A stretch of 64,000 bases of DNA, from assembly GCA_000727475.1 (NCBI GenBank), contig KL647300.1, positions 3,046,724 to 3,110,723 on the forward strand. The letters run 5' to 3'. Position numbers and translations under genes: made by a program. Every line of letters starts with the position of its first letter. Position 1 is the first letter of the stretch. Positions 1-12,980 of this stretch are shown one piece after another. The DNA is from Sarcocystis neurona. Its lineage: Eukaryota; Apicomplexa; Conoidasida; Eucoccidiorida; Sarcocystidae. The notes below the pieces were generated by a model. The model ran no database searches. It saw only the letters and a list, made by a program, of their open reading frames with translations, and was not told where the DNA came from.

Positions 1-426
1 GTCTTCGTCCCTTTTCGTCTTGCAGAGTTCCTTCTTCTGGCGCGCTTCCATTTTTGGGGGGCCTTCCGTAGATTCGTGTCGCTTGTGGATTTCCTCTCCG
101 CACTTGTTCTTCTGCTTTTCGTTCGTTAAGTGTCGTCCCTTCTCCCTCTCTTCTTTGCTGCTCCGTCTGTGTTCTTCGGTCTCGCCAGAAGTTTTCCCCC
201 GAGTTTTCTCCCGGCTGTTCTTTTCCCGTCACATCCCTTTGTCCACTTCTCTTGCTGTTCTTCGTCCGCTTCCTGTTCGCCTTCTGTCTTCCCCTTCTTC
301 GGGGATGTGTCAGGTCAGTCACCGTCCTCCGGTGCGCTTCACACGAGCGCACAGGCGCAGCTGTCCACTTCTTCACTTCCTCCTTGCTGCCTCTTCTTCT
401 CCGGCTTTTTCTCTTCTTGACTGCAG
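1..426 (+). other. Probable intron upstream of the first visible PARP exon
   Basis: The stretch is strongly rich in C and T on the + strand and ends in a good 3' splice site (AG at 425-426, preceded by CTTCTTGACTGC). All three + frames show only Leu/Phe/Ser/Pro-rich translations of the kind that pyrimidine-rich introns give. I see no recognisable PARP regulatory, WGR or BRCT segment here, so the N-terminal exons should lie left of the window. Confidence 0.5.
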
Positions 427-1265
427 CCCGTTGCAAAGAACTCCGACGAGTGGCAGCTGATCGAGAAAATGCTCGTCCAGACGCGGCCCCCGACACATAA
501 CACGTGGTCGCTGCAGCTGCAGCATCTCTTCCGCTGCAGCAGAGCAGGAGAACAGCAGCTCTTCGACAAATCTCTGGGAGACCGCCGTCTGCTGTGGCAT
601 GGGTCCCGACTCGTGAGGCGCTGCTGCTCCTGCACGCAGATACACACGGTTCTCAGCCTCGTCCAGTTCACCTGAAGACCGCACACTTTTCAGCTGCGTG
701 CCGTAGCCGTCTCTCTCCCGCTCTCTTGCCGGCGCACGAAATCCCTTGCTTTGTCCCCGAACGCCCATCTAATGGCTTTCTTCCTTGCATGCGCGCGAGT
801 CTGCAGTTTCTCGCTGCCTGCCGTCTGTCTGCGTCCTGCCCTACGCTTTGTCTGCACGTGCGGTCGAAGCTGCTTTCCTCACTTTTCCACAACTTCTCTG
901 CATGCCGCACCTCATGCCTGCGCCAAGTGTGGACACCGAGGGGCAGACAGCTACGCGCATTAGGTCAGGACACACATACGGTGATTGGTTTATCCGCATA
1001 TATATACATAGACAAATATGCATACATACATGTTTCAGTCGATATGTACGTATATGTCTCGATAATTACAGCTATGGATTTGTGAGGATCTGGGCATTAC
1101 GCCACGTTCGAAGAAGTATTTGTTGCAGTAGAGAAAGAGACACGCACACAGGTAATAACGCCGACTCAGAGAGACAGATAGGTCAAGAGGTCTACACATA
1201 TATACGTGGATGTATATATATGTATGTGCAGGTAGGTGAGTGTACGTATATTGTGTAGAGCGTTT

Positions 1266-1300
<35 letters not shown>

Positions 1301-4300
1301 TTGCACTTGGGTAGACTGCGTTCTCCTGTTTCTCTACGCGGGCCACATGCGTATATATAAATTTGTGTGTGAGGGTGTATAGGGGTATATGCGTGGGTGT
1401 GGGTGTGTGTGTGTACCTGCTTGGTCCTTTCTTCCTGATTTCCTCGTCCGCACAGACCAACTGGCCGAGCGTGATAGCGCAGGGCCTAAAAATTGCGCCG
1501 CCGGAGGCTCCCAGCTCGGGATACATGTTCGGCAAAGGTGTCTACTTTGCAGACATGGTAAGTAGGGACCGAGGGAAAGGTGAAGGAAAAGAAAAAAGAG
1601 GCACGGACAGAGAGACAGAGAAAGCGAGAAGAAAAGGCAGCTGCCTGCAAGCAACGACCTGCGGTGAAAGGTTCCTCTCTCTATGTACGGACGCACGTCC
1701 ACAAGTACGTACACCCGCGGCGGCGTACACTACGACACACCCACGGATACGCTGGTGTCGTCAAGGGCATCTCTAGAGAAGAAAAGAAAAAGGAGAGGAT
1801 GTCTCTGACTTCGGGCTGGACTAAATAAGCGTCTACGCGAAGCACGTCCACGTGTATATATGCACATATATGTGTGCGTATACGTGTGCATGGAGGAGAC
1901 ATCTGTCTGCTGCTGACACCGTCCAGTGCGTCTCTAGCTACAGAGAAAAGAGGGAAAGGAGAAAATATCGTTGTTCAAGGAGGGACTGAATAGGTAGCTT
2001 CACCGAAGCCCGTGTGTTTGTGTATATATTTGTGGACACATATACGTAAAGATATCTCTCTGCTGAGTGTGATTCGGTAAGTATCGTCTGTTCTTGGGGG
2101 GAGAAAGACGTGTCGTCAGATCTTTCTTCTGCCTGCAGTTCGAACCCATTCATACATATAGACATATATATATATACGCGTGTATAGAAAGATACAGAGA
2201 GAGGCACAGGGAATAGAAGGAAGAAAGGACGTGTGTAACAATGAAACACGTCGTATTTCTCTCTGTCCAACGCTGACACATAGGGGCGTGGTCTTTACGC
2301 GTACACACAGAAACTGAGGCGTACTTGTGGGTTTACATATATATATATGTATATGTGTAGATAGATATATTCATATATATTGTGAAGATGTTTGTGTATA
2401 TTTTATCCGTTTAGTCACCCGTTTGCTGGCTGCTGCACCCTTTTCTAGCAAGTGTCACAGCAGTCTCGTTGTCGTCCTAGAAAATCTCTGGGCAGTTCTC
2501 ACTCTCAGCTTCCCGTGCTGCAGTAGAAAGTATACAAGTCCATACCTCTTTCTATATAAATACATCTAGATACACAGGAGAGAGAGAGAGACCAGCACAC
2601 ACATATTTGTGTACGCGTATATTTATGTGTAGTTCGGTATGTTTGATATTCACTCGCTTCATATGTTAATATGTAGAGAAATAGGCCTCCGGTGTGTTTT
2701 TTCTGTCCGCAAGCAGGAGAGTGGCACACGCCTCTTCTCAGCGTTGACAACGAATCGACGCGAACCGCTGCTGCCGCCAATTGCGTCTGCGCAAGTCGAC
2801 AGCAGCGCCGGTGATGACCCAGCTACCTGCCCATCAGTCAACATTTCCCTAATATTTACTCTTCTGTGTGGGCACATTTTCTGACGTCTCTTTTTTCTAC
2901 CCAAGCTGCTTCTGTTGAATGTGGCGGGTTGATCCGGTCGCCTGACTAGCACTTTCCGTGCGAGTAGACTATTCAGGAGGGGTGGAAGTCTGTTCACCCG
3001 TTTTTCTGCGTGTTTGTATAGGTACACATGTGTGTGCCTACTCAGGAGGGGTGGACTTCTGTTCACCCGTTTTTCTGCGTGTTTGTATAGGTACACATGT
3101 GTGCGCCTATGTACGGATGGACACGGGACTCGTCTGTCCACCTCTTTGCCGAAGTGCACCGCCTTTCTGAGAAGGATGGAAAGGAACTGTCTGCGATAAC
3201 GTAGTTTCACGACGGTGGTGTCCACGTACTTGTTTACATGTTTGTGTAGAGGAAAAAGAGACGTTCAGTGTGTAGCTATCTGCTCACATCGGCCCGTCTC
3301 ATCAGACAGACACACCTATATGTCTTGGTGTGTGTCTCTGCGTGTGCTTCTATATACATATATGTGTGTGTTGATAGCTAACATGTTGAGAACTTCTTTT
3401 TTATCTGCAGGCAAGCAAGTCATCTCAGTATTGCTTCGCTACTTCCAAGAGCCCCCGAGGACTGATGGTCCTTGCCGAAGTGGCTCTCGGGAAGCCTCTC
3501 TACAAGCTCGAGGCAGACGATCACGCGGACGCGGAGTGTGCAGAAAAGGGTACGCGAACCAAGCTTGACAGCTGAAAAAAACGAAGCCGAAGGAAAAGAA
3601 GAAGAAGAGAGGGAAAAGAAGAATATGAAGAAGAAAGGGGAAGGGAAGAGGAAAAGGAAGAATCTTCGGGTATTAGAGGTAGCGGTAGATCCGCTGTAGG
3701 CCGCGCGTCAGGCGAGTCAGTAGTCTCCCATGCTGAGGATCTCACTCTGACAAACGATTACAGAGGGAGAAAGTTACTTCTTCTCACCCGTCTCTGTATG
3801 TATAGATATTTGTATATATGCATAACTGAAAGTAAACCCGCCCTTGAATATATAGTTGTACTTACGCTATATCAGACATGCACGTGGTCCTGTTTCGCTA
3901 TGTATATATATATATGTGTGTGTGTGAACACTTTTACATCCGTATAGTTCTACATGCATACATACACATACGACTCTGTTAGCTGGCATTACTTCCCAAC
4001 TATGCGTGTGTCTGCGTGTGCGCACCAGGCATGCATGTAGGGGAAGTTGTCGTGACGCGGGAGGGCATCAGATTGAAGTGTACGTACACCGCTGCGTCCT
4101 GCTCTACATCGTGCCGCGCTAAACTTTCAGTGATCAAGCATCGCACGAGATAACCAGACAAAGAATCACGCCGGTTTTAGTATATCTGTTCTGAACACTG
4201 AAATCTGCAGGCGCCAAGACGTCGTCTTCTATGTGGCCTCGACCCGCTTCTGTCTCTCTCTCTGCCTATATATACATATACGTGCGTCTATACATATATA

Positions 4301-7034
4301 TATATATATATGTGTATGTATGTGTGGGTGTATGTCTATATATACATATATAGCTGTGTGTGAGCTGAGTTAATCAACACTAAGACGACTAAGTACGTGT
4401 ATGCTCGTGTCTGCGCGGAGCCATGTATAAGGATGCATTTCGTCACGCTTGACGCTGCAGGCGTGGGAAGAATTTGTTTTCGGGAGTGCTACAAACAGTC
4501 CCGTCTTTTCTCACGCCTGAAACATGGTGTTATTGTTTTGATGCCTGCACGGAAGCGAAGGATGTGGAGGAGAACACGGGCGACCTCTTCGAGAGGCACA
4601 ACTGCCGATCTCGTCAAGGGAAATGGTGTGCTTCTAAAATGTGAAAAGGGGGATTTGATTCTCTGTGTGTGCGTCTTCACTACGCCTGCGGTGGTGGACA
4701 CACTGTTTCTAGTCGAAAAGCTTCTCCCTCCAAATAACCTGAGAGTGTAGTTTCCTTGCTGCGTAGACAATACGGTGGAATTTGCCTGTATACGGGACAA
4801 TCAATCGTTGCTTGCACTAATATATATATATATTAGGGTATGTATATGTGTGCTTCCACATATGTGTTTGTGTGTTTAAGCATACGGCGTGAAAGTCAGC
4901 CTTTCAGTCGGATGACTAACGTTGCTGCATTCCCTCAGGTTGTAACAGCGTGTGTGGCGTGGGGAAGTCGTGCGTGGATCCAAAAGGCGATGTCTTCGTT
5001 GACTCCGCTGTTGACGAACAAAAAGTCTTGGCGAAGACAGGCAGCTGCGTCAGCAACCGAGCCGCAGTCGAGGAGGTATGCATGCACAGCAGCACCAGTT
5101 CAGCCCCTTGCTGGTGCTGGCCTATGTGGAGTCTTGTCTGCCTCCGTTTCTGTGTGGCTCCTCTGGGGCCGGGGCCTCCCCCCGCACGTGGGAGAGGTTT
5201 GTTCAGGAAGAAAATGTTTTCCTGTTGCACGCAGCAAGGACTACCTTTATGCCGTATGTGGCTGCAGTGTCCCTACGTGAGTTGACAGGAAAACAGTGAC
5301 CTGCTCGAGCTTCGCCCTGGGTGCAATCCACAAAGGGGGAACAAGGCGCTACACTGCAGAAGGGGTCAAAAAGAAAGATAGGGCACGCGCGGGGTTACGG
5401 CTCCTCTGAAGATGTGTCTGTCTCTGTCTGCATATCTACGAAGGCAAATTTCGTCCCGTGTGCCTCTCTCTGTACGGTGGCGCACGTATATACGGACGCA
5501 GACGGCCACGTACGGGTACACGTGTATGTGTGTGTATTCCCGTGCATAGACGCTTCAGGAGAGGAAACTTACCGCCTTACTATATCTCCGCAGATGCAGA
5601 GATAATGCGCCCTGTATGCGTGTGTCCCGTTTTTTGTATAGTTTGTGTACTGTTGTGTACAGGGTGAAGCCTGTATAGACGGGTCTGCACTTTTCCGTAG
5701 AATTACGATTAAGTTCCTCTTGTGTACATATGCGGATGTATACGTGTATGCTTACGCGCGCACACAGTCAGTACGTAAATGGCGTTTCTCTGTTCTTGTC
5801 AGCACCTGCCGTGAAAGAAAAACGTGCGCCCCGCCTCGCTCCCTGACACGTTTGCTGAGCGAAACGGTCTCAGTCGATTTCATCCCTACTAAAATATGTC
5901 TGTGCATATTTAATCATGCGTACGTACATACATACATACATACATACGCACGTGTGTCGGTTTATTCCGCAAGAGAGATAGAGAGAGAGAAAACGACTGC
6001 GGTAGGGATGGACTCGTGCGAGTGGGAACGGTGCAGTTGTTTCTTTTGGTCGCCGCGTGACTGCATGAAGGCCGTAATCGGGCTTCAATGTAATACACGG
6101 AGATCTTTTGGCATAGATGCTTCATTTGCAATCTTCAGGTGAAAAAGGAACTCGGCGCCGATGCGGAAGCTACCTTGCTTTACAATGAATACGTCGTCTA
6201 TAGCACGGTAAACGCCAGTAGGGGACTTGCACTAACCGTCCTGTATAGTTGTAGGTAGATGTGGACATGTGTGATTCTATCGTACGAATGCTTACTTAGC
6301 AGTTCGCTTAGTAGTACTGGTGAATGCATAAAAGTACGCTCCGGGACAGAAACACGCCTGTTCGCCTAGATCCTTTCCACTGCACCGCCAGTTGATGCTG
6401 GACTGACTAGCCGTACAGCGTGAACACGCAGGCAGACCCGTATATGTGAAACTGATGCGACTGGGCGTCTTCGAATACGTTTTCTCAAAGATGTGTGTGT
6501 GCAGGTGCATACTTGCACACGCATACGAATATATGGACACAGTGGTGCAACTCTGCAGGTGTGCCGTCTAAAACACGGTGAAGCGTTGTGCGGAAGTTAC
6601 TTTGAACAGACGTAAGATACGCACACATGTGCGTATATGCACATGTGACAAGCGGATACGATCTGTATCCATGTAGCTGTCTGTGTTTGTGCGAATGCAG
6701 ACGCGTACTTATACAGCCGTGCGTGCATCGCTATTTATCTCTTTACGCGCACATGTGTACGCACTTGGTGTGTGTGTGTGTGTGTGTGTCTGCGTCTGTG
6801 TCTGTGTACATATAGATATGTATATATGTACGTGTATATGTGTATATATTTGTGCCCGCTGATCTTAGTACAATAGATACAGCGATTCGCGCACTATCAG
6901 CGGGAGCGCGGAGCGCGGAGGCGATGACTGTAGGTGTTTATTCTGTTCTGCGTGCTGGTGGACAGAAACAGGTGCTGCTACGCTACTTGGTGCAAGTAAA
7001 ATTCGAGTTCGCAACTTTCGACCTGGATATGTAG
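427..7034 (+). CDS. Poly(ADP-ribose) polymerase, catalytic domain (3' part of gene, six exons)
   Basis: This enzyme transfers ADP-ribose from NAD+ to proteins in DNA-damage and chromatin signalling, normally in the nucleus. Exons read: 427-612, 1456-1557, 3411-3549, 4939-5075, 6139-6207, 6966-7034. All introns are GT-AG, phases agree, and the total is 702 nt (233 codons plus stop TAG). Exon 1 carries APTHNT-like RPPTHNT and then LLWHGSRL, with the NAD-binding His. Exon 2 has [10 protein letters not shown] and [13 protein letters not shown], with the Tyr. Exon 3 has SKSSQYC and [11 protein letters not shown]. Exon 4 has [13 protein letters not shown], matching the GKG/DPS segment before the active-site loop. 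Exon 5 has LLYNEYVVY, with the catalytic Glu. Exon 6 ends VKFEF plus a short tail. The H-Y-E triad is intact, so a polymer-forming PARP1/2-like enzyme is predicted. The last acceptor could instead be at 6971, removing two codons. Introns hold microsatellites and no other clear gene. Confidence 0.93.
1268..1298. repeat. (TA)n microsatellite in PARP intron
   Basis: An uninterrupted run of about 15 TA units lies in the intron between the exon with the catalytic His and the exon with the Tyr. Similar shorter runs recur in the other introns, for example near 2337-2350, 3900-3915 and 4300-4312. Confidence 0.9.
2973..3110. repeat. Two-copy tandem repeat, unit 69 bp
   Basis: The unit starts TCAGGAGGGGTGGA and contains CTGTTCACCCGTTTTTCTGC followed by GTTTGTATAGGTACACATGTGT. 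Copy 1 begins at 2973 and copy 2 at 3042, with only a few differences. It lies in a PARP intron, is open in several frames by chance, and has no sign of being an exon. Confidence 0.85.
6768..6789. repeat. (GT)n microsatellite in last PARP intron
   Basis: About 11 GT units, followed by imperfect GTCTGTGTCTGTGT. It lies between the exon with the catalytic Glu and the final exon. Confidence 0.85.
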
Positions 7035-10000
7035 TTTCAAATCCGCCAACAAAGGGGAGGCTTTTTCGCGGACTGCCATCGTCTGTATCCGGAAAATAAA
7101 ATTTTTCAGATCTCACCATCAGCTGGAGAAGAGAGCTGATGAAGTGCCCGCGGCGGGACCAAGCGTTCCTCAGTACATCTGCGGCGCCAAAAGCACAATG
7201 ACACTTGCGGCTGCTTCTACTGATAAACTTCAGACACCGAAAGCCACTTATAGTTTGCGGGCTTGCTCAGAGTATGGTGCGAGTGGCAAGGATATTGTTC
7301 GTGTACTCTGTGCGCTACGGAGAAGTTGTGGAAGCAGTTAGTCTTACTGATGATAGTAATAATAGTGTACTACCAGCAGCTTGATCAGTGTTAGGAGCCA
7401 CAAATATGTGAAGTGGTAGAAATCCCAACTTCGTTGTGCAGCGCTTGCGGAGATTTTTAGGTGAGGATTGCCCCGGTGTGTGTCTGCCACGGTAGGCGTT
7501 GTGAACCAGCGGAGGTGTGGCAGACGTGGAGGTGAGAAGCACACAACATGTGAAGTAACGACATGCGTAATAATGCTAGTTTTCTTTCACTGGGGGACGC
7601 ACTTCATTGGGAGAATGCATGAGGAAGAGAAACTTATGAGGGACTGAGCTGTGAGATACGTGTCCAACATTTCGGACATGGAGCTATATCATACAAGCAA
7701 AAGGCGGCACACGCGGAAATTCAAGCGCGCCATGTCGAAGTTGAGTAGAAAGTCCGTAAGTTCCCGTAACGGCTGTGCTGTGCGCTGGAAGAATTGGCAC
7801 ATGTAACAGCACGGAAACCTACCGAATATTACGGCGTGACGCCGTGAAATCCGCACGGGGGTTTTTTATCGCCGGAATTGCTTTAGTTAGCGGAAGGAAT
7901 GGATGCATCTATTCGGAAGACCGCCACACTTGGTCTCGTAAACCAGTGCCGTGTCTCACGACGCGGTTGCGCGGACGAATCTACAGTGTTGACCGTCTAT
8001 GAGGGAATAATTTCCGACGGCAATTTGCGATCTAGTTTTTCGGTGACTCGAAGAAACGTGTGATATGATGTTTCAATGTGTGGAATCAATCACCGCGGCT
8101 GAACCAGTACCTTTTGCTTCGACTGAATATAACGATACACAACATCGTAACTGGTGATCTCAACAAGTGGCGTGTCTACTGGCACGGCTATACGTACGCG
8201 AGTATACAGTTTATCATAATGAGCAAATCCGAGAGCAGTTCGGAACACAGGGATGTCGTGCGGCTGCTAGATTTTGCTTCTAGGGTAGTTGATCTTTATG
8301 TCTGCGCGTTCGGGACGAGTCCACCCAGCAGCCTGTGAACGAATGGACGTTTTCCGAACGCATTAACTACCTCTCCGTGCGCCAGGTCTACTTACATTTG
8401 CGTATCTATACACATTTCACAGCGCAGATGTGTTTGTGCGTGTGTGTTTCATGTGAGAACTAAGAACTCCGTGCAAAAGACGTCGAGTGTCCGCACACAC
8501 GGGTGCGCATTGGTACGATCGTCGTACATCCACGCAGACTCGCGTAGGTTGATTTCATCAACTCCTTCTGTTACTAAGTTGACGTGAGTTACTCTGCTCC
8601 ATAGAAGAAGACGCTAGAATACGTACTACTTCACTTGAAAAGTGCTTTCGCGTATGGGGTGTGTACACATATAGATATATAGATATATATAGATAGATAC
8701 GCACGTACTTCTATCGACTTGTCGGAGGACTAATTTCCCACCCTTTCGTAGCCAGGCATAGTGACACCAATCAAAGCAGACAGTACCCTAATAGACTAAT
8801 CATAAGTTTTACGCCTGCACCACATCGCTGCAGGAATGAGCCTTTACCCTGGAATTCTGAAAATGTGCGTACGCACTACTGAAATATATTTCATAACAAG
8901 GAAAATCGTTCTTTGGTTTCTAGTCGAAACATACAAGGTACCAGAGAGAAAAGAGCACTGGCTCAGTGTCTGGTGATTCAGTAGGCGTCACCGAGAAGAC
9001 GCGCTGTCGCACTTCGAATCAACATACTCCTCCGTATGTTTTAAAAAGTTGGTGCGATGGTGAAGACTGTTGACAGCACCGCCCTATATATATAGTCCAC
9101 GTGCATTTATGTAGTCGTTTACCTGTAGTGTAGCCGTGGCTAGCCACCTACATGTATAGATGTGCACGTCAACATCACCCGTCAAAGTAGAGTCGTAATT
9201 CACATGACGAAAGGACTACCGACGATGACGCAATGTCAGTGACAGCTTGCAACTGAAACCGAATTGCTCGTGGGGTTGCAAGTGGATGCACACCACTGCT
9301 GAGCGGCCACGGGTTCGACAATATGGTGGACTTGAAAAGTTAATAAAGTTGTGGACACATGACACAACCAATTGTTCACTCACAGGAGGAAAGACTGACG
9401 AAAAAGAAAAACTGGACCACAAAAGGCTAGCAACATGAGACCACTATCACTTATTGTATGCCGCCGACTGAGCTTCCTTTCTTGCACATGTCCATCTACC
9501 CGGTGTATATACGCACGTATACACAACAAGTGTGTTCGACATAACCATAAAAATTAGTACGGCATGGTCCGTGTCTATATCAAAACAAATTCCCTGCTTT
9601 CGAATTTCCACGAAAGGAACCGCTTACTCTCTGGCAAAGCTACAGCGATGCAGCGTTGTGGATGAAGAGGAAATGAAGAACCATATGCAGACGGAACGCC
9701 AGCATGTCACCGACGAGGACGACAAACATATAAAAACACGTGTATAGAGAAACACACAGATACATACGCAGATATACGGGTATACACAGATATAGATATA
9801 GATGTATATGTATATATATGTATATCCCGAGACGTGTAATCACTACCCGCAGAATGAATGACCAATTGTATGCGTTCACGTGAGCGCGCAGCAGCAATCT
9901 ACAGTGCAGTCGATGTCAACAGCTGCATCCACACACAGCAGAAACTCACTCGCACTCCTTCTCCACTCTTTGTGCTCCTGTTCTTATCCACACATCAATG

Positions 10001-11064
10001 CATCCGTCGAACACGCCCACTGCGTCTCTTTAATCTTTTCCGTCTACTGTTTTGCCCACCGAGAAAAACGCCTAAACTATGTCACGCTTGTGGACGGCAC
10101 ACTGCAGCATCCGCTCTGCACCCAGCTTCCAGGAAAGCGCTCAGTGCACCTGCTAAGGTGCTTCGTCAAAACGACTGCTTCAAGCCGCGGGGCAGACGGT
10201 GTCATTTCTTCAAAGCTGCCGCAATTGTCCTTCCGTTTCTTAGCAAACGCACTCCCTGATAGACTTCGAAACACTTCCGCCGCCGCTACTCCAGTCTACG
10301 TGACGCTGCCTGCCCCTGCGTTACACTGCCGTTCCGGGTTCAAAAGTCTGTCTCGCTCTTGTCCACGTCTTCTTCACAAATGTGTGTTCGCGTCCCCATC
10401 AGCACAACGATCGCCTGCGGAGATACTTACACGTGAATGCGATCGTTCAACAACGCAGAAAAATCGCGGATCCGACCTTAAATGTTAGCGGGCTCTGCCG
10501 CAAGAGCACACGTTACTCCGGCGGCATTTCTGCTTTGAACAGGATCCATCTCCTCTTGAATATGTAGCTCTGCCGGCTTTAGTTTCTTACAAAGAAGTGC
10601 TGCGTACCCACGCATACCTTTACTACTCCTGAACTACGCGCGGCGCCTCTCAGCTACTGCGAAGCACTTGCACAGGCATGTGTACGCAGTCTCAAGTACT
10701 CACGGTCCGCGTCTATCTCACCCTAACATCTTTAACGCGCACGTGTACGCACGCGTTCTTGCAACAGCCATATACTTCTACAAAACGCCGCGCCAACCGT
10801 CACTTTGAAATTAAGGAGACTACTCAGATACGCAACCACACACTGTGTATCATTATTAATACACATGCGCACTCCACACATACACATACATACGCATGTA
10901 GCTACACAGTACGTGTACATATATATATATATATATATATATGCAGATGCGTACATAGACACGCGCAACTAATATAAGTGCACGTATACGGGCATGCGTA
11001 GACAGTCCGTAATGACACACGAGTTCGGGAAGCGAAGATGCATAGCTGTTGGTATGTACTGTGC
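7035..11064. other. Intergenic region between convergent PARP and Sm D2 genes
   Basis: Four kilobases between the stop codons of two convergent genes. It has scattered TA/TATAGA microsatellites (8667-8700, 9780-9830, 10919-10942) and base composition close to the introns. A 202-codon open frame on + at 9880-10488 begins at an ATG but has no recognisable domain, and the opposite strand is open over part of it. I do not call it a gene. No RNA gene or mobile element is visible. Confidence 0.5.
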
Positions 11065-12450
11065 TTATTTGGGATTTCTGAGGACCAGAATAACTGCGTC
11101 CCCTCGTAGGAAAAGTTTTGAGATGAATCTATCTTTATTGACTGTGCGCACCTTCTTTTTCCCTCCGCCTTTTGACGTTTCTGACCACATCTCTCTCACA
11201 TCTGTAAGAACTAAATTGCAGTGTCGGTCGAAAGCTTTCACGCGACCGAGGACTTTTCTGTTGTTTCTGCAGTTTATCAGAACTTGGGAATTATCTTTCA
11301 CCGACGCAGCCAACACCGACAAAGGCCCTTCCTGAAGAAAGCGAGAGCAGCGCGGGAACCAGACAGAGGAATGCATGAAGCAAAGTCAGAGGCACACGAG
11401 GAACCCCGATACAACAAAAGAACGTCAGACAAGAATGAAAAAGGAAAGCGCCACACGGAAGCACGCCAGAGGAGGGGAATCGAAACACACGCGACGCTGA
11501 CACGAGTGGAGAGGGATTAACAAAACGGAAACGGGGATCGGCGCAGCAGGACTCTCAACAGTATAACAGACACGAAGTCCAAACGAGCGTAGCAGGCATA
11601 CAGCGGGACGTCAATGATACCGGAAGAGCTGAAGTGATACCAACTGCAGGTGGAAAAAAAATTCCCACCCAGACGAAGAGCAGACAAACAGCAGCCTTGG
11701 ACGAGGAGAATGTGGGCCGCCCTGTTTGCAAGTACACGGTGAAAATTTTCTGGCCCCGCCAACCTACGTACATAGACACACCGGCTTTCCCCGAGGCATA
11801 CAGCAGAGAAAAACGCACAGACGCACACACCTCTGACACGGCGATACACTAACAAAACGTACGTCCAAGTACGCGAACCGACTGCTATTTGCACTGTACG
11901 ATACAAAAGTGGGTCGCAGCTCTACGCTGCAAGTAGACAGTGCGGCTCCGGCGGTTGTTTGTGAGATCTGTGTACTGGTACTTGTGTTTTGCAACCTCGT
12001 CACACTTTCTAACTGATCGAAGAGCTTCATCTGCGAGAAGCAGCCTGCCTCGACACACGTAGTACGCCTGTACTTGCCTGAGTCATAAATATATGTACGA
12101 CCTTCTGAGTATATGTGCCCACATTCGTATACGCACACAGAGGGGGACAGAAAAAAGAGAACAAACGAATATACGACGTGCGTGTATATGTCTACGCACA
12201 CAAATATCAGAGCGCACCGCGAACGCGCGTAAACAGATATACCTACATCTGCGCCAGATGTACGTATACGGACACCCCTGCAGCAACTTGTTGGACGTCG
12301 CCACACATACGCAGATACACGTCGAAGAAGAGACTCGCTTACCGGCGGATGATCCCTGTTCGGGTTGAGCGCGATGATCTTCTCGTCCATCAACATTTTG
12401 AAGTGTCACCAAAGAAGGGCTCTTCTTCAATTTTTACCTCCTCCTCTTCA
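11065..12450 (-). CDS. SNRPD2: Small nuclear ribonucleoprotein Sm D2 (5' end not found)
   Basis: Sm D2 is one of seven Sm proteins forming the ring around the Sm site of spliceosomal snRNAs. The main exon, complement(11065-11327), reads GPLSVL, then Sm1 motif [23 protein letters not shown], with VLTDVREMW, the lysine-rich GGGKKK loop, [14 protein letters not shown] (Sm2) and VVLRNP-like VILVLRNPK before the stop. A small exon, complement(12410-12450), supplies [13 protein letters not shown]. Joining donor G|GTGACA to acceptor AGGAAG|GG rebuilds EEEPFFGPLSVL, which aligns without a gap to the EEEFNTGPLSVL typical of the family. The 41-nt exon starts after GTTCGTGCAG in phase 2, so at least one further exon with the start codon must lie upstream on the minus strand, above 12450. 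I could not identify it. The 1.1-kb intron contains microsatellites only. The C-terminus is a few residues shorter than in animals. Confidence 0.92.
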
Positions 12451-12980
12451 CTGCACGAACGCGCCTAACGTGAAAACGCCTGCAGCCACCACACATGGGA
12501 GACACGACAGGAGAAGTCCACAGAGTTATTGAAAAGAGGCATGGAGGAGGAGCACAGCAGCAGCAACAGATTTGATGAGGGGACCAAAATCAGCGAGAAA
12601 CAAGAGGAAGCGTGTTGGAGGGAAAAGAACGGAGGAGGACGTCAGAGGAGGAGAGACGCAACGATGCAACCACTGCAGAAGAAGAACAAGGAAGACATCG
12701 TTTTTCACAGAGAGGGCGGCGGATTAATAAAGTGAGTCGGTGTGACCCGCGGAGAGCGACGCGACCCACGCAGTCGTCAGCAGCACAGAAGCAGCACTAC
12801 TCCAGACAAGTGCACAACAGACAGCACCGGCAGGAGCACAAAGCCCACGGAAGTTCTTCGGCCGTGTGGGAAAAAACGTTGAGCAATAAATCGACAGATC
12901 TTCCTGCGACGCCAAGTGGTACAACTGGTGCGGACCAGCAGCAGCGAGAGCCAAGCAAATTCACACGGTGGCGGTAGGTC
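12451..12980. other. Purine-rich segment upstream of Sm D2 microexon
   Basis: The + strand is rich in GA and GAAGAA triplets, so the minus strand is pyrimidine-rich, consistent with intron sequence before the Sm D2 microexon. Lys/Glu/Arg-rich open frames on + (12529-12735, 12612-12977) may be only a result of this composition. The Sm D2 start codon and promoter should be here or further right. Confidence 0.35.

Noticed and set aside
9880..10488. 202-codon open frame on + with an ATG start
   Set aside because: No domain or motif, opposite strand partly open, no supporting splice sites or neighbours; kept only as a remark in the intergenic entry.
12343..12396. Start [18 protein letters not shown] with a GTAAGC donor as first exon of Sm D2
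   Set aside because: Phase would fit, but the 41-nt exon just upstream restores the conserved acidic EEE...GPLSVL border, which this one does not.
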